This document shows positions 8,650-18,245 of a stretch of DNA of 56,581 bases, piece after piece. The stretch spans positions 1 through 56,581 of the forward strand of contig CAMFIG010000009.1 in NCBI GenBank assembly GCA_945952445.1, written 5' to 3'. Each line of letters begins with the position of its first letter. The stretch's first letter is position 1. A program made the position numbers and the translations under genes. This stretch comes from an uncultured Chlamydiae bacterium. Its GTDB lineage: Bacteria > Chlamydiota > Chlamydiia > Chlamydiales > Rhabdochlamydiaceae. Under the pieces are notes generated by a model. The model saw nothing but the letters and a program-made list of their open reading frames with translations, had not been told where the DNA came from and ran no database searches.

Positions 8650-9777
8650 ATGAGGCGTGTTTGTTTTTTAATCTTTTTTTCTTCGTTTTCTCTTTTTGCA
8701 CAAGAAGGCATAAAATACGTTTACTTTGAAATCCCATCTTCTTATTTTGCATTTATTAAAAAACCGCACTCTGTTCATGTAATCGAAGTCGATCCTTCGC
8801 TTTTCGAAATAAAACCGGTAAAAGCTCTAGATCAAGGACTTGGAACAGAGACTGTACTCTCTATAAACAATCGCCATCACGCAACTGCAGCGATAAATGG
8901 GAGTTTTTTTACAATAGGCGGACCTTTTGACGGCCTCTCAAAAGGAGTCCTAAAAATTCATAATTGGTACTCCTGTGACCCTAATCAAAGAGGCTGTATC
9001 GGCTGGTCTTTTCAAGATCAAGCCCCTAAATTCGATCGACTTGAAGTTGCTATCCAAGCACTTTATAAGCAAACTCCCATTATAATAAACGGGCTGAATA
9101 GGCCTCGAAAAAGTGGAGAAATGATTTTATTTACCCCTTCTTTCCACAAAACAACTCTCACCAACTCAAAGGGAGAGGAAATCACCATTTCTAAGGGAAC
9201 CATCCAAGAAATCAGCAAAAGAGGGAACTCTAAGATTCCTGAAGAGGGATACGTTCTGTCTGTATCGGAAAAACATCCCCTCTTTGGATCTTTTAAAGTG
9301 GGTTCTTCTTTTTCTTTTTCAATCCACTCAGCTTCTTTGATAGAAAACCCCTCCTCCATAGAATGGGATTCTTTAGAGTACATGGTTGGAGGCGCTCCTC
9401 TTCTTTTGCATCAAGGAGTAAAAATTATAAACTTTTCAGCAGAAAGAACGTTGGATTCATTTTTGACTCATAGGTATGCAAGAACAGCGATTGGCGTATT
9501 GTCTAATGGAAATTGGATTTTTGTCGTCGTTGAGAAAAAAGATCTGTTTGATGGAATGACAATATACGAACTGAGAGACTTTATGGCAGAACTCGGCTGC
9601 GTGCATGCACTCAATCTAGATGGAGGAGGAAGCTCAACTATGGTTTATGAAGGCATGGTCAAAAACATCTCTCGAGATGAAATGGAAGGATTTCAAAAAT
9701 CACCTCGCCCGGTTTCTGATGCGATTCTCATTATCGCAAAAAACAGTGAAAAAATCGAAGCCTCTCAAAACAGGTAG
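8650..9777 (+). CDS. phosphodiester glycosidase (NAGPA-type) domain protein, exported
   Basis: A 375-residue protein with a signal peptide (MRRVCFLIFFSSFSLFA) and a NAGPA/phosphodiester glycosidase domain. The diagnostic motifs are AINGSFFTIGGPF early and ALNLDGGGSSTMV plus RPVSDAI near the end. Family members remove sugars from phosphodiester-linked substrates; bacterial ones act in the envelope on polysaccharide or wall material. It probably acts in the periplasm or outside the cell on a glycan. The substrate is not evident. The preceding 104-residue coiled-coil protein may be its partner. Confidence 0.8.
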   Translation: MRRVCFLIFFSSFSLFAQEGIKYVYFEIPSSYFAFIKKPHSVHVIEVDPSLFEIKPVKALDQGLGTETVLSINNRHHATAAINGSFFTIGGPFDGLSKGVLKIHNWYSCDPNQRGCIGWSFQDQAPKFDRLEVAIQALYKQTPIIINGLNRPRKSGEMILFTPSFHKTTLTNSKGEEITISKGTIQEISKRGNSKIPEEGYVLSVSEKHPLFGSFKVGSSFSFSIHSASLIENPSSIEWDSLEYMVGGAPLLLHQGVKIINFSAERTLDSFLTHRYARTAIGVLSNGNWIFVVVEKKDLFDGMTIYELRDFMAELGCVHALNLDGGGSSTMVYEGMVKNISRDEMEGFQKSPRPVSDAILIIAKNSEKIEASQNR

Positions 9778-9840
9778 TTTTTTATTGAAAAACGAGATAA
9801 GACTATGCACAGATGCTATACATTTAAAATGAGGTACTAG

Positions 9841-12090
9841 GTGTTTTCCAAAAACAGCCAATTCATGAACTCTCTTCTTGCAACAAGCCTCCTCTTAGGA
9901 GCTTCTAAGATTTGGGCTGAGCCGCCTAGCACATGGACTGGTACTATTTCTTCCGATCTTGAAAGAGATGCGAACTGGGACTATGGCGTTCCTTATGGCG
10001 GAATTGCAATTTTCAACGGAAACGGAGATAACAGTCCCCTATCAAATCGAGATGGAGGGATTGAATTTTCTGAAATGCGATTCACATCAAACACCCAAGT
10101 GTCTGTGATTACAAATCTCGAAGCCTCAGGGATTGCAGGGATTTTAGCAAACCCAGGAGTGACAGCAACCTTTGATGTATATGAACATCAGCCCTTATTC
10201 TTTTCTCCAGCAACCCTCAGGATTGACAGCGGACCTGCAGCATCCGGAGGAGGAACTGTACGCTACAACTTAGAAGCTTATGGACAGCTTTACGCTTATT
10301 CAGGTTCTACAGACGCTACAACAGTCAATGTTTTAATGAGCGGCGGGAATAACTATTTTGAAATCGATAGCTCAGGAACCAACATTTTTGATAACATCAG
10401 CTCAGACTCTTCGACAGATGAGATCTACATCTCTTCTGGATCCAATCTCACCATAAGAGGCTCCGATACAAACACAATCCAAGGTCTCATTGCCGGAGCC
10501 GGCTCTTTAACCAAAACTGGAAACGGAACCCTTATTCTAAGTAATAACAACACATATTCAGGCGATACTCTTATCAGCAGCGGAATTCTGCAACTTGATG
10601 GCACTCTGCCTGGCAACCTTACCGTAGATTCCGGAGGAAAACTCCAAGGGATCGGAAGGATTGCAGGGGATCTGGTTGTTTTGGGGACCATTTCTCCAGG
10701 AAATTCCATAGGAATTTTTACTACAGGAAACTACACATCTGCAAGCTCCGGTGTATTTGCTTGCGAGATCAGTTCTTCAGGGGCTTCTGATCAGATCGTA
10801 GCTACAGGGGCTGCAATTCTTGGAGGAACTCTTGATGTCATCCCTCTAGACCTAGCATTCACTTCAGCGCAAACATATAATATCCTCCAAGCTGCAGAGG
10901 GAATATCAGGGATATTTTCTTCTACGCAAACTTCCGTTCCGGCTTTAATGTCTCTAACCTACAATCAAAATTCAGTTTCTTTGACCTATCTTCCTCTTTC
11001 TGTGATAGGCCTGCATGACAATGCAGACGCTGCAGCGAACTGCTTTACTTCTCTTTCCAGCTCTGATGCCAATACCGTTTCCGGACAATTACTTGGCTTA
11101 TCTTTTTCGGGAATTGATACTGCATTTACTCATATGCAGCCTTCTCAATTTTCCGCTCAAACCTGGAATCAGCTAGCCAATGCTTTACTTATCCGCTCAG
11201 GATATTCCAAGCATCTTACAGAGCTATCTCTGCGCAATCGCTGCTCTGATAATGCTAAACCTTGCCTATGGGTAGATGGCTTCGGCCAATGGGAAAAACA
11301 ACATGGCAAAGATAGTCAATTTGGATATGATGACTGGACAGCTGGAGTTTCTCTGGGGACAGATGCTTCTTATAAAAAACTCCGCATCGGAGGAGCTCTC
11401 AGCTACACCTACTCCAACTTACATTGGAATCAAACAGCAGGTAATGGCCAGATAAATAGCTATTACGGCGGACTCTATGGAAGCTGGAGCGATGACGTCG
11501 GATATGTGATCTTTTCTGCTCTAGGCTCTTATAATCAATACCACACCTCCCGCCACCTTTCGATTAACCATCTGCATCGCCATGCACATGGATCTCATAA
11601 TGGCTGGGAAGTTCTCACAGGCTTGGAAGGTGGCGCATATTTTAACACCCAAAACTTTCGCGTTGGACCGTTTGCTAGAGTCGACTACATCTACTTATGG
11701 CAGCAAGGATATCAAGAACATGGAGCAAATAGCTTAAACCTCCATGTAGACAGCCGCCAAGACCAGCTGATTCAAAGCCAAGCAGGCATTGCCTTTACAA
11801 CCCTATGCAATTCGAATCACGGATCTGGAATTTTCATTCCCCGCTTAGAGCTAAGCTACATCAACCAAACTCCTTTAGGGAAATCAGACTACCGAGCACA
11901 ATTTAAAGACAGCAGCTGTAAGTTTCATGTGTCTGGGTGGAATTTTGAACGCAACCTCGGAGCGGTTGGAGCTTCTCTTAGCTACCTGTCATCAGCAGAA
12001 AAGCTCGGCATCTCGTTGCAATACGATGGGCAATTTGCTTCCAAATATTGGAATCAAAGCGGACAATTGCTATTCAATATCAAGTACTAA
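9841..12090 (+). CDS. autotransporter (type V secretion) with beta-strand repeat passenger
   Basis: A 749-residue outer-membrane autotransporter. A GTG start at 9841 is favoured by GAGG six bases upstream; an in-frame ATG follows at 9865. A signal peptide (LLATSLLLGASKIWA) precedes a Ser/Thr/Gly-rich passenger. Residues of about 210-270 hold an autotransporter-associated repeat (GSLTKTGNGTLILSNNNTYS, then GILQLDGTLPG). The C-terminal ~290 residues form the beta-domain, with alternating aromatic strands from LWVDGFGQWEKQ to the final LLFNIKY. The architecture matches chlamydial Pmp-like surface proteins only broadly; I see no run of Pmp GGAI/FxxN motifs. Confidence 0.85.
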   Translation: MFSKNSQFMNSLLATSLLLGASKIWAEPPSTWTGTISSDLERDANWDYGVPYGGIAIFNGNGDNSPLSNRDGGIEFSEMRFTSNTQVSVITNLEASGIAGILANPGVTATFDVYEHQPLFFSPATLRIDSGPAASGGGTVRYNLEAYGQLYAYSGSTDATTVNVLMSGGNNYFEIDSSGTNIFDNISSDSSTDEIYISSGSNLTIRGSDTNTIQGLIAGAGSLTKTGNGTLILSNNNTYSGDTLISSGILQLDGTLPGNLTVDSGGKLQGIGRIAGDLVVLGTISPGNSIGIFTTGNYTSASSGVFACEISSSGASDQIVATGAAILGGTLDVIPLDLAFTSAQTYNILQAAEGISGIFSSTQTSVPALMSLTYNQNSVSLTYLPLSVIGLHDNADAAANCFTSLSSSDANTVSGQLLGLSFSGIDTAFTHMQPSQFSAQTWNQLANALLIRSGYSKHLTELSLRNRCSDNAKPCLWVDGFGQWEKQHGKDSQFGYDDWTAGVSLGTDASYKKLRIGGALSYTYSNLHWNQTAGNGQINSYYGGLYGSWSDDVGYVIFSALGSYNQYHTSRHLSINHLHRHAHGSHNGWEVLTGLEGGAYFNTQNFRVGPFARVDYIYLWQQGYQEHGANSLNLHVDSRQDQLIQSQAGIAFTTLCNSNHGSGIFIPRLELSYINQTPLGKSDYRAQFKDSSCKFHVSGWNFERNLGAVGASLSYLSSAEKLGISLQYDGQFASKYWNQSGQLLFNIKY

Positions 12091-12096
12091 GGTCCC

Positions 12097-13227
12097 ATGG
12101 ATAGGTTGCTCCTATTCCTTTATCTGGCAGCTTTGGCTCTTCTATGCCAATATAATCATCATCTCGATGCCATGGCCGATCTCTCTCTTGTGGTGATCGA
12201 CCTAAAATACAATAGACAGCAGGGCGTGAAAATCTGCGAAATGCAACCCGGATCATTTTCCCGGTTCAGTGGGGCTGATACTCTTGAGGAAATGAATGCA
12301 ATTCCTAACAAATATTGCGCTATCCTAGAGAAATACCATCTGCCGGGTTATTTCACCCACCCTCTATACCAGAAAATGAAACAGGCATTGGTTAACCATG
12401 GATGGGCCTCCGTTCATTCTGCAGAAGAACTCCTCAGCAGGATAAAACAACAGCCTCCGGAAAACCCCGACAACCTATTTGATTACCAATGCTGTTTATT
12501 TTCTTTGCATTTGGATCCTATTATCCGAGGAGACCCTCTTCGATTTCCTCAAATCCTTTTCCTTGATAGAGCTATTCTGCCCTTTTGCTGCAACAAGCTC
12601 ACAATGAACTGGTTTTTTCACCAATTAGACAAAACAAGAAATCTTCGTCCTATATGGGCTGTTTATCAAAAAGGGGACCCTCAAGATCTGTCCCGCCGCA
12701 TTCTATCGGACATTCCGGGAGACATCGTGGTCATTAAACCCATACAATCTACCATGGGCAGAGGAGTGATCATAGTAGACAAGCAGGACTTAGCTTCGAC
12801 TTTGGAATATATCCTCCATTCGCCTAAGGAACTCTTAATCAAAGATCCCGAACGCTCCTATTCTCAGTATGCAAGGGATTCTTCCGAATACTTTATTATA
12901 GAAGAGTTCATTCCTTCTGATCCTCTTTTCTTTGAACAAGAACCCTATGATTGCACTATGCGGGTGACAGCTCTTCTTTCCTATCACCAAAAAATAGCGG
13001 ATGTGACCTTTCTAAGCGAATACTGGTACTCTCCTTCCAAGCCGACTCGCTCAGAATATACCCTCATCCAATCTCATAAGGCAAAAGGAACTCATTTCTG
13101 CACAGTAGCTCCTGATGTCTCAGTTGAAGTTAGAAGGCAGCTCTATCCTGCGCTTTTAGAAGCTTATCGGCATATGCTCGATCAACACGATACCTATATT
13201 CATTTTTTACATAGCGCACAGGAATAA
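12097..13227 (+). CDS. ATP-grasp-like protein of unknown substrate
   Basis: A 376-residue protein. The central segment GDIVVIKPIQSTMGRGVIIV followed by EYFIIEEFIP reads like the ATP-binding lysine, glycine loop and hinge of ATP-grasp ligases. The final third is weaker. The N terminus (RLLLFLYLAALALLC) could be a membrane anchor. It begins 6 bases after the autotransporter stop, with AAGG just before the ATG, so the two are probably co-transcribed. ATP-grasp enzymes make amide or similar bonds; modification of the neighbouring surface protein is only a thought. Confidence 0.55.
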   Translation: MDRLLLFLYLAALALLCQYNHHLDAMADLSLVVIDLKYNRQQGVKICEMQPGSFSRFSGADTLEEMNAIPNKYCAILEKYHLPGYFTHPLYQKMKQALVNHGWASVHSAEELLSRIKQQPPENPDNLFDYQCCLFSLHLDPIIRGDPLRFPQILFLDRAILPFCCNKLTMNWFFHQLDKTRNLRPIWAVYQKGDPQDLSRRILSDIPGDIVVIKPIQSTMGRGVIIVDKQDLASTLEYILHSPKELLIKDPERSYSQYARDSSEYFIIEEFIPSDPLFFEQEPYDCTMRVTALLSYHQKIADVTFLSEYWYSPSKPTRSEYTLIQSHKAKGTHFCTVAPDVSVEVRRQLYPALLEAYRHMLDQHDTYIHFLHSAQE

Positions 13228-13317
13228 AATCGATTTTGAAAATCTTTTTTTTCGTATAATTGCTTCAAATTCAGATCTCGTGGTATCACCAAGAAAGAAA
13301 ACCTTAAAGGACTCTCT

Positions 13318-14451
13318 GTGGAAAATATCTTCTTAGACAAAGAGCTCATCGGGGTAAAAGGATCTCGCCATAAACTTTCTACCCCTGCTTTGCTTTTGGA
13401 CTTAGATGCTCTAGAACAGAATATATTAGCTATGGCAGAGTTCAGCCTTAAAACACACGTCAAGCTAAGGCCTCATTGCAAAAGCCACAAATGTGTAAAG
13501 ATCGCACGCTTGCAAATCGAAGCTGGAGCTCTTGGCATCTCATGTGCGACCATCGGAGAAGCTGAAGAGATGGCAAAAGGCGGGATTCAAGGGATCTTGA
13601 TTACATCGCCTATCACTCATCCTTCAAAGATAGAGCGCCTTATCCGGCTCCATGAAAACTCTCAAGATCTTATGGTCGTTTCAGACAGTATAGAAAACAT
13701 CAACATTCTTTCTAAAGCCAATGCTAAGAGTAGACATCCTCTACAGATACTTGTCGATTTCGATGTCGGACAAAAAAGAACCGGGGCGCCTTCGGTCTTA
13801 TCTGCTATACAGATCACAAAGACAATCTCAGAGCATCCATCATTGCGATATAAAGGGATTCAAGCCTATGCAGGGCATCTGCAACATATTGCAGATTATA
13901 AAGAACGCTCCAGGCTCATGCAAGAACAAGGGAAACGAATCCAAGAACTGTGCCATGAGCTCGAAAAAATCTCCATGAAGCCTGAGATCATTACAGGAGG
14001 AGGAACCGGCACATTCCATATCGATGCAAAAGAAAAGATTTTTACAGAACTGCAAACAGGGTCCTATATTTTTCTGGACGTTCAGTATAAAAATATTACA
14101 CTCCAACCAGATACAGACCCTCTTTTCAGACCTTCGCTATTTGTTTTAACATCCATCATTAGCATGCGAGAGAATACCTACATCACCGATGGAGGGCTTA
14201 AAGCTTTTGCCACAGATGGCCCATCTCCTCAGGTTTTTGCAGGAGCTCCTCTTGACACTCCCTACGAATTTATGGGCGATGAACATGGAAAACTCGGCCC
14301 TTGCCTCGATAACACTCTCCGCGTAGGAGACATGTTAGAATGCTTAACTCCTCACTGTGATCCTACGGTCAACCTCTATGATGCATACTCCTGCGTCCGA
14401 GGGAATGTATTGGAAGACATCTGGCGCATAGAAGGACGTGGAAAACACTAA
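13318..14451 (+). CDS. DSD1-type PLP enzyme (D-serine dehydratase/D-threonine aldolase-like)
   Basis: A 377-residue enzyme with an alanine-racemase-type N-terminal barrel. The PLP lysine is in RPHCKSHK, preceded by TPALLLDLDALEQN. The phosphate-binding glycine run is ITGGGTGTF. The C-terminal LTPHCDPTVNLYD supplies the His and Cys metal ligands typical of the D-serine dehydratase-like domain. The family cleaves or dehydrates D-3-hydroxy amino acids. The GTG start at 13318 is supported by AAGGA seven bases upstream. In an organism that makes little peptidoglycan, a role in D-amino acid turnover is plausible but unproven. Confidence 0.85.
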   Translation: MENIFLDKELIGVKGSRHKLSTPALLLDLDALEQNILAMAEFSLKTHVKLRPHCKSHKCVKIARLQIEAGALGISCATIGEAEEMAKGGIQGILITSPITHPSKIERLIRLHENSQDLMVVSDSIENINILSKANAKSRHPLQILVDFDVGQKRTGAPSVLSAIQITKTISEHPSLRYKGIQAYAGHLQHIADYKERSRLMQEQGKRIQELCHELEKISMKPEIITGGGTGTFHIDAKEKIFTELQTGSYIFLDVQYKNITLQPDTDPLFRPSLFVLTSIISMRENTYITDGGLKAFATDGPSPQVFAGAPLDTPYEFMGDEHGKLGPCLDNTLRVGDMLECLTPHCDPTVNLYDAYSCVRGNVLEDIWRIEGRGKH

Positions 14452-14467
14452 AAATACTTGAGAAAAA

Positions 14468-14848
14468 ATGCATATTGAACATCTTGATCATCTTGTGTTG
14501 ACCGTGAGTTCTATTGAACACTCAGTCCGATTCTACGTAGAAGTGCTCGGCATGAAAGAGATCCAATTTGGAAAGAATCGAAAAGCTCTCCTGTTTGGCA
14601 ATCAAAAAATCAACCTTCATGAAAAGGGAAAAGAATTTGCCCCCAAAGCAGCCAAGCCCCAGCCCGGGTCTGCAGACCTTTGCTTCATCTGCAACACACC
14701 CATTGCAGAGGTCATCCAAGAACTCCAGAATAAAGGAATAGAGATAGTAGAAGGGCCTGTCAAAAGAACTGGAGCTACTCAGCCCATTTTGTCTGTATAT
14801 GTACGAGATCCGGATCAAAATCTGATTGAAATAGCAAATCTTCTTTAA
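14468..14848 (+). CDS. VOC family protein
   Basis: A 126-residue vicinal-oxygen-chelate protein. IEHLDHLVLTVSSIEHSVRF at the start contains the usual metal-binding His (DHLVL). VYVRDPDQNLIEIANL at the end holds the terminal Glu ligand. NLHEKGKEFAPKA between them fits the subgroup often labelled virulence or biphenyl dioxygenase-like. It follows the DSD1-type gene by 16 bases. The substrate is unknown. Confidence 0.8.
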   Translation: MHIEHLDHLVLTVSSIEHSVRFYVEVLGMKEIQFGKNRKALLFGNQKINLHEKGKEFAPKAAKPQPGSADLCFICNTPIAEVIQELQNKGIEIVEGPVKRTGATQPILSVYVRDPDQNLIEIANLL

Positions 14849-14928
14849 AAAAACCACCTAATTTCGATTACAAATTTTCCTCAAATCGATATCCTCGAAC
14901 GCAGATACATCGAAACGCGAGAATCTTA

Positions 14929-17061
14929 ATGGATACTCTGTATGGATATGTAGAACATATCGTCTTTGCTGGAGAAGAAAGCGGGTTTACAGTCGCCCGC
15001 CTTAAAGCGCCCAATACCCGAGAAGAAATCACAATTGTCGGCATGATGCCCTCTCTCCAACCGGGAGAAACCCTTCTTTGCAGAGGTCTGTGGAAAAATC
15101 ACCCCCAGCATGGCAAACAGTTTGAAGTGCAATCTTTTGACTGCCAAGCACCTTCCGATCTGATTGGCATCCAAAAATACTTAGAGTCTGGAATGATTAA
15201 AGGCATAGGTCCTGTCTATGCCGAGAGGATTGTCAAAGCCTTTGGAGTCCATACCCTTAAAATCATCGATGAAACACCAAAACGCCTCTCTGAAGTCTCA
15301 GGACTTGGAGAAAAGAGAATCGATAAAATCATCAGTTGCTGGCAGGAGCAAAAATCGATCCGAGAAGTAATGGTCTTTCTAAGAGGACACCATGTAAGCG
15401 CTTCTTTTGCTCAAAAAATTTATAAGGTATACAAAGAAAAAAGCATTGAAAAAGTCACCCAAAATCCTTACGCCCTCGCCAAAGAGGTCTTTGGAATCGG
15501 CTTCAAAACAGCAGATCATATCGCGGCAGGACTTGGCATTGCAAAAGACTCCCCTCTTCGAGTCGATGCTGGTATTGAACATGTTTTTTGGGAAATCAGC
15601 AACGAAGGACACACCTGTTTTCCTGAAGTGGAGTTTCTCACAACCTCCCAGGAGATCTTAGAAGTCCCTAAAGAGCTGATCATGGAAAGAATCGAAGCCC
15701 TGATCCACCAAAAGCAGCTGGTTCGCGAAGGTCCGCTTCTGTGGATCAAGCCTTTCTTTCTTGCAGAGATTGGAATTGCCCATGAGATCGACAGACTCAA
15801 ACACACACCCTCTTGTCTTCGTTCTGTTGATGTCCCCAAAGCATTAGCCTGGGCCCAGCAGAAACTCCAGCTTACCCTAGCCAAAGAACAAGCAGAAGCT
15901 GTAGGTTTGGGACTATCTCAAAAGCTACTCATCATCACGGGGGGGCCAGGAACCGGAAAAAGCACGATCACAAAAGCGATTTTACGCGTCACAGAGAAGA
16001 TCTCTTCTAAGATCCTCCTTGCAGCACCAACGGGCAGAGCGGCCAAAAGAATGAGCGAGATCACCCATAAAAAGGCATTCACAATTCACAGCCTTCTAGA
16101 GATGGATTTTGTCAAGGGCGGGTTTAAGAAAAACCGGGAAAATCCTCTTTCCTGCGACCTTATCATGATCGATGAAGCGAGCATGATCGACACCTTCTTG
16201 CTCTATCATCTCCTTAAAGCAATCCCCAGCCATTGCCGCGTCATTCTAATCGGAGATGTAGATCAGCTGCCCAGCGTAGGAGCCGGAAAGGTTCTCAAAG
16301 ATCTGATCCAATCAGAAACAATTTGCACCATCCAACTTAAGAGGATCTTCCGCCAAGCAGCCCATTCAAAAATCGTCGTCAATGCCCATAGGGTTAATCA
16401 AGGAATTTTTCCCGATATTATCCCATCCCCACATAGTGATTTTATCTTTATATCTAAAGAAACTCCAGAAGAGGTTCTTCAAGAGATCCAAACCCAGCTG
16501 ACAACCCATCTGCCTCAAAACCACCGCTTATCTTTAGACCAAGTGCAAGTTTTAGCTCCCATGAAAAAAGGAATTATCGGCACAGAAAACCTCAACACCT
16601 CTCTTCAGCAGATACTCAATCCAAGCTCAAATCCTCTGTCTAGGATGGGAAGAAATTTCCATCTCTATGATAAAGTGATGCAGATCCGCAATAACTACCA
16701 AAAAGAAGTATACAATGGCGACGTAGGCAAAATCACATGGATCGATCTTGAAGAGCAACTGATAAAAGTAACCTATGATGAGAGAGAAGTATCCTATGAG
16801 TTTGCCGAGCTGGACGAGCTTGTTTTAGCCTATGCTGTTTCCATCCATAAATACCAGGGGAGCGAATGCCCCTGTATTGTGATTCCCATCCATACCACCC
16901 ACTTTAAGCTCCTTAATAGGAATCTTTTATATACAGGCATTACTCGAGGCAAAAAACTAGTCATCTTAATTGGCACAAAGAAAGCGTTAGCCATTGCAGT
17001 AAGAAATGAAGATGCAAAGACCCGGCATACGGGCCTTTGCCTTAGATTAACAGCTTGTTAA
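14929..17061 (+). CDS. recD2: ATP-dependent RecD2-type helicase
   Basis: A 710-residue superfamily 1B helicase. An N-terminal OB-like domain is followed by helix-hairpin-helix segments (MIKGIGPVYAERIV, VSGLGEKRIDKII), the Walker A motif GGPGTGKST, AAPTGRAAKRM (motif Ia), the Walker B-like LIMIDEASMID, and a C-terminal SIHKYQGSE motif. The length and N-terminal extension identify RecD2 and not the RecBCD subunit. In C. trachomatis, as I recall, a recD gene is also next to metG. The gene is convergent with the chitinase gene and overlaps its end by 4 bases. Confidence 0.92.
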   Translation: MDTLYGYVEHIVFAGEESGFTVARLKAPNTREEITIVGMMPSLQPGETLLCRGLWKNHPQHGKQFEVQSFDCQAPSDLIGIQKYLESGMIKGIGPVYAERIVKAFGVHTLKIIDETPKRLSEVSGLGEKRIDKIISCWQEQKSIREVMVFLRGHHVSASFAQKIYKVYKEKSIEKVTQNPYALAKEVFGIGFKTADHIAAGLGIAKDSPLRVDAGIEHVFWEISNEGHTCFPEVEFLTTSQEILEVPKELIMERIEALIHQKQLVREGPLLWIKPFFLAEIGIAHEIDRLKHTPSCLRSVDVPKALAWAQQKLQLTLAKEQAEAVGLGLSQKLLIITGGPGTGKSTITKAILRVTEKISSKILLAAPTGRAAKRMSEITHKKAFTIHSLLEMDFVKGGFKKNRENPLSCDLIMIDEASMIDTFLLYHLLKAIPSHCRVILIGDVDQLPSVGAGKVLKDLIQSETICTIQLKRIFRQAAHSKIVVNAHRVNQGIFPDIIPSPHSDFIFISKETPEEVLQEIQTQLTTHLPQNHRLSLDQVQVLAPMKKGIIGTENLNTSLQQILNPSSNPLSRMGRNFHLYDKVMQIRNNYQKEVYNGDVGKITWIDLEEQLIKVTYDEREVSYEFAELDELVLAYAVSIHKYQGSECPCIVIPIHTTHFKLLNRNLLYTGITRGKKLVILIGTKKALAIAVRNEDAKTRHTGLCLRLTAC

Positions 17062-18185
17062 CTATGCGTTTCTAACCACTGGTAAAAATCTTGCATTGCT
17101 TGAGAGACAAAATTAGCACCTCCACTTGCAGTAGGAGCATACCGGCTTTTCCCTCCTGGCTCTACGTCCGCAGCGGGCCAGAAAAATGGTTGCCCTAATG
17201 CAGGATATCCGTCTTTTTTTAGCTGATCCAATACTTGCAAATAGATCTGCGCTGCAGCCTGCCCATCACTGCTTCCAGGTTGGATCTGAAAAGAGTATTG
17301 GCCGCCATTAGCTCCTTGTTGTGAATAGGGAACGCCATCATCAAAACCAAGATGGATCATCCCTGCATTCTGCTTACCAATTGCATCAATCCAATCTTCA
17401 ATAGTCCATCCTTGATTTGGATCCCCCGCCGGAGTATCCGGATCAAGCCAAAACTGAGAATCGCTATAAGCCATCAGATTAAGGCCGTCAAAATAGGTCG
17501 TAAAATGCGATAGAAACTCAGAAAAAGTAGAGCGCCATGACTGACCGAGCATCGTTGTCAATGACATTGTTTGCCCTGTTCCTTCTAAAGCAGAATGGAG
17601 CGCACTGAAAAAACTAAAGACATCTTGACCTGTACTATCGGGCTTTTGAGAAGACAATGCCGTGGGATCTTCTATATCGAAATCGACGCCATCGATATCA
17701 TATTTTTTCATGAAATCAGCAAGCTTCATAGCCTGACCCTGGTATGTTTCTCCCGCTTTTTGAAGGATTTTAAAGGAACCATCCGTTGCAACTCCTCCTC
17801 CAAAAGAAAGATCTACTTTCATCCCGGAACTGTGAGCCTGAGAGACAAAATAGCTCAAAAAATCGGGATATCCAGGCACATCCACCTGATTTTTCTGCAA
17901 ACTGCTGAGCAAACCCATTACTACATCGTAGCTTGTATCTGTGCCTTGAAAATTGCCGGAATTATACGCATCAATGTTGTCTAATTGCGCAAAGGCAAGG
18001 TCTATGGTATTTTGTCCAGAGGCTTTCATCTGAGAAAACAAAGAGCCAAGATAGACTCCCATCTTTTCCTCATTTAATACTCCCGTGTAATTAGGAGGAG
18101 GATAAGTAATAAATCCCCAGATATTCGAGCCGAATGACATCCCAAAATCCATGTAACTGGAATCGCCTACTGATTGAATGTCCAT
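17058..18185 (-). CDS. GH18 family chitinase-like glycosidase
   Basis: A 375-residue glycoside hydrolase family 18 domain. The catalytic signature DGVDFDIED (DxxDxDxE) is complete, with the earlier strand VDLSFGGG and the later GLNLMAYSD in the expected order, so activity on chitin or related beta-1,4-GlcNAc polymers is likely. No Sec signal peptide is visible; the N terminus is MDIQSVGDSSYMDFGMSF, so export would need another route such as type III secretion. A good AGGAG precedes the ATG. It is inserted between metG and recD2, which to my recollection are neighbours in C. trachomatis. Confidence 0.8.
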   Translation of the reverse strand: MDIQSVGDSSYMDFGMSFGSNIWGFITYPPPNYTGVLNEEKMGVYLGSLFSQMKASGQNTIDLAFAQLDNIDAYNSGNFQGTDTSYDVVMGLLSSLQKNQVDVPGYPDFLSYFVSQAHSSGMKVDLSFGGGVATDGSFKILQKAGETYQGQAMKLADFMKKYDIDGVDFDIEDPTALSSQKPDSTGQDVFSFFSALHSALEGTGQTMSLTTMLGQSWRSTFSEFLSHFTTYFDGLNLMAYSDSQFWLDPDTPAGDPNQGWTIEDWIDAIGKQNAGMIHLGFDDGVPYSQQGANGGQYSFQIQPGSSDGQAAAQIYLQVLDQLKKDGYPALGQPFFWPAADVEPGGKSRYAPTASGGANFVSQAMQDFYQWLETHS

Positions 18186-18245
18186 AGCATCTCCTATTGG
18201 ATTATAATTTTATTTTTACATAAAATCATATGATACAACAGAAAG

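Noticed and set aside
18200-18226. TATAAT box upstream of the chitinase gene
   Set aside because: The predicted transcription start would fall on the ribosome-binding site, and no -35 box sits at a normal distance.
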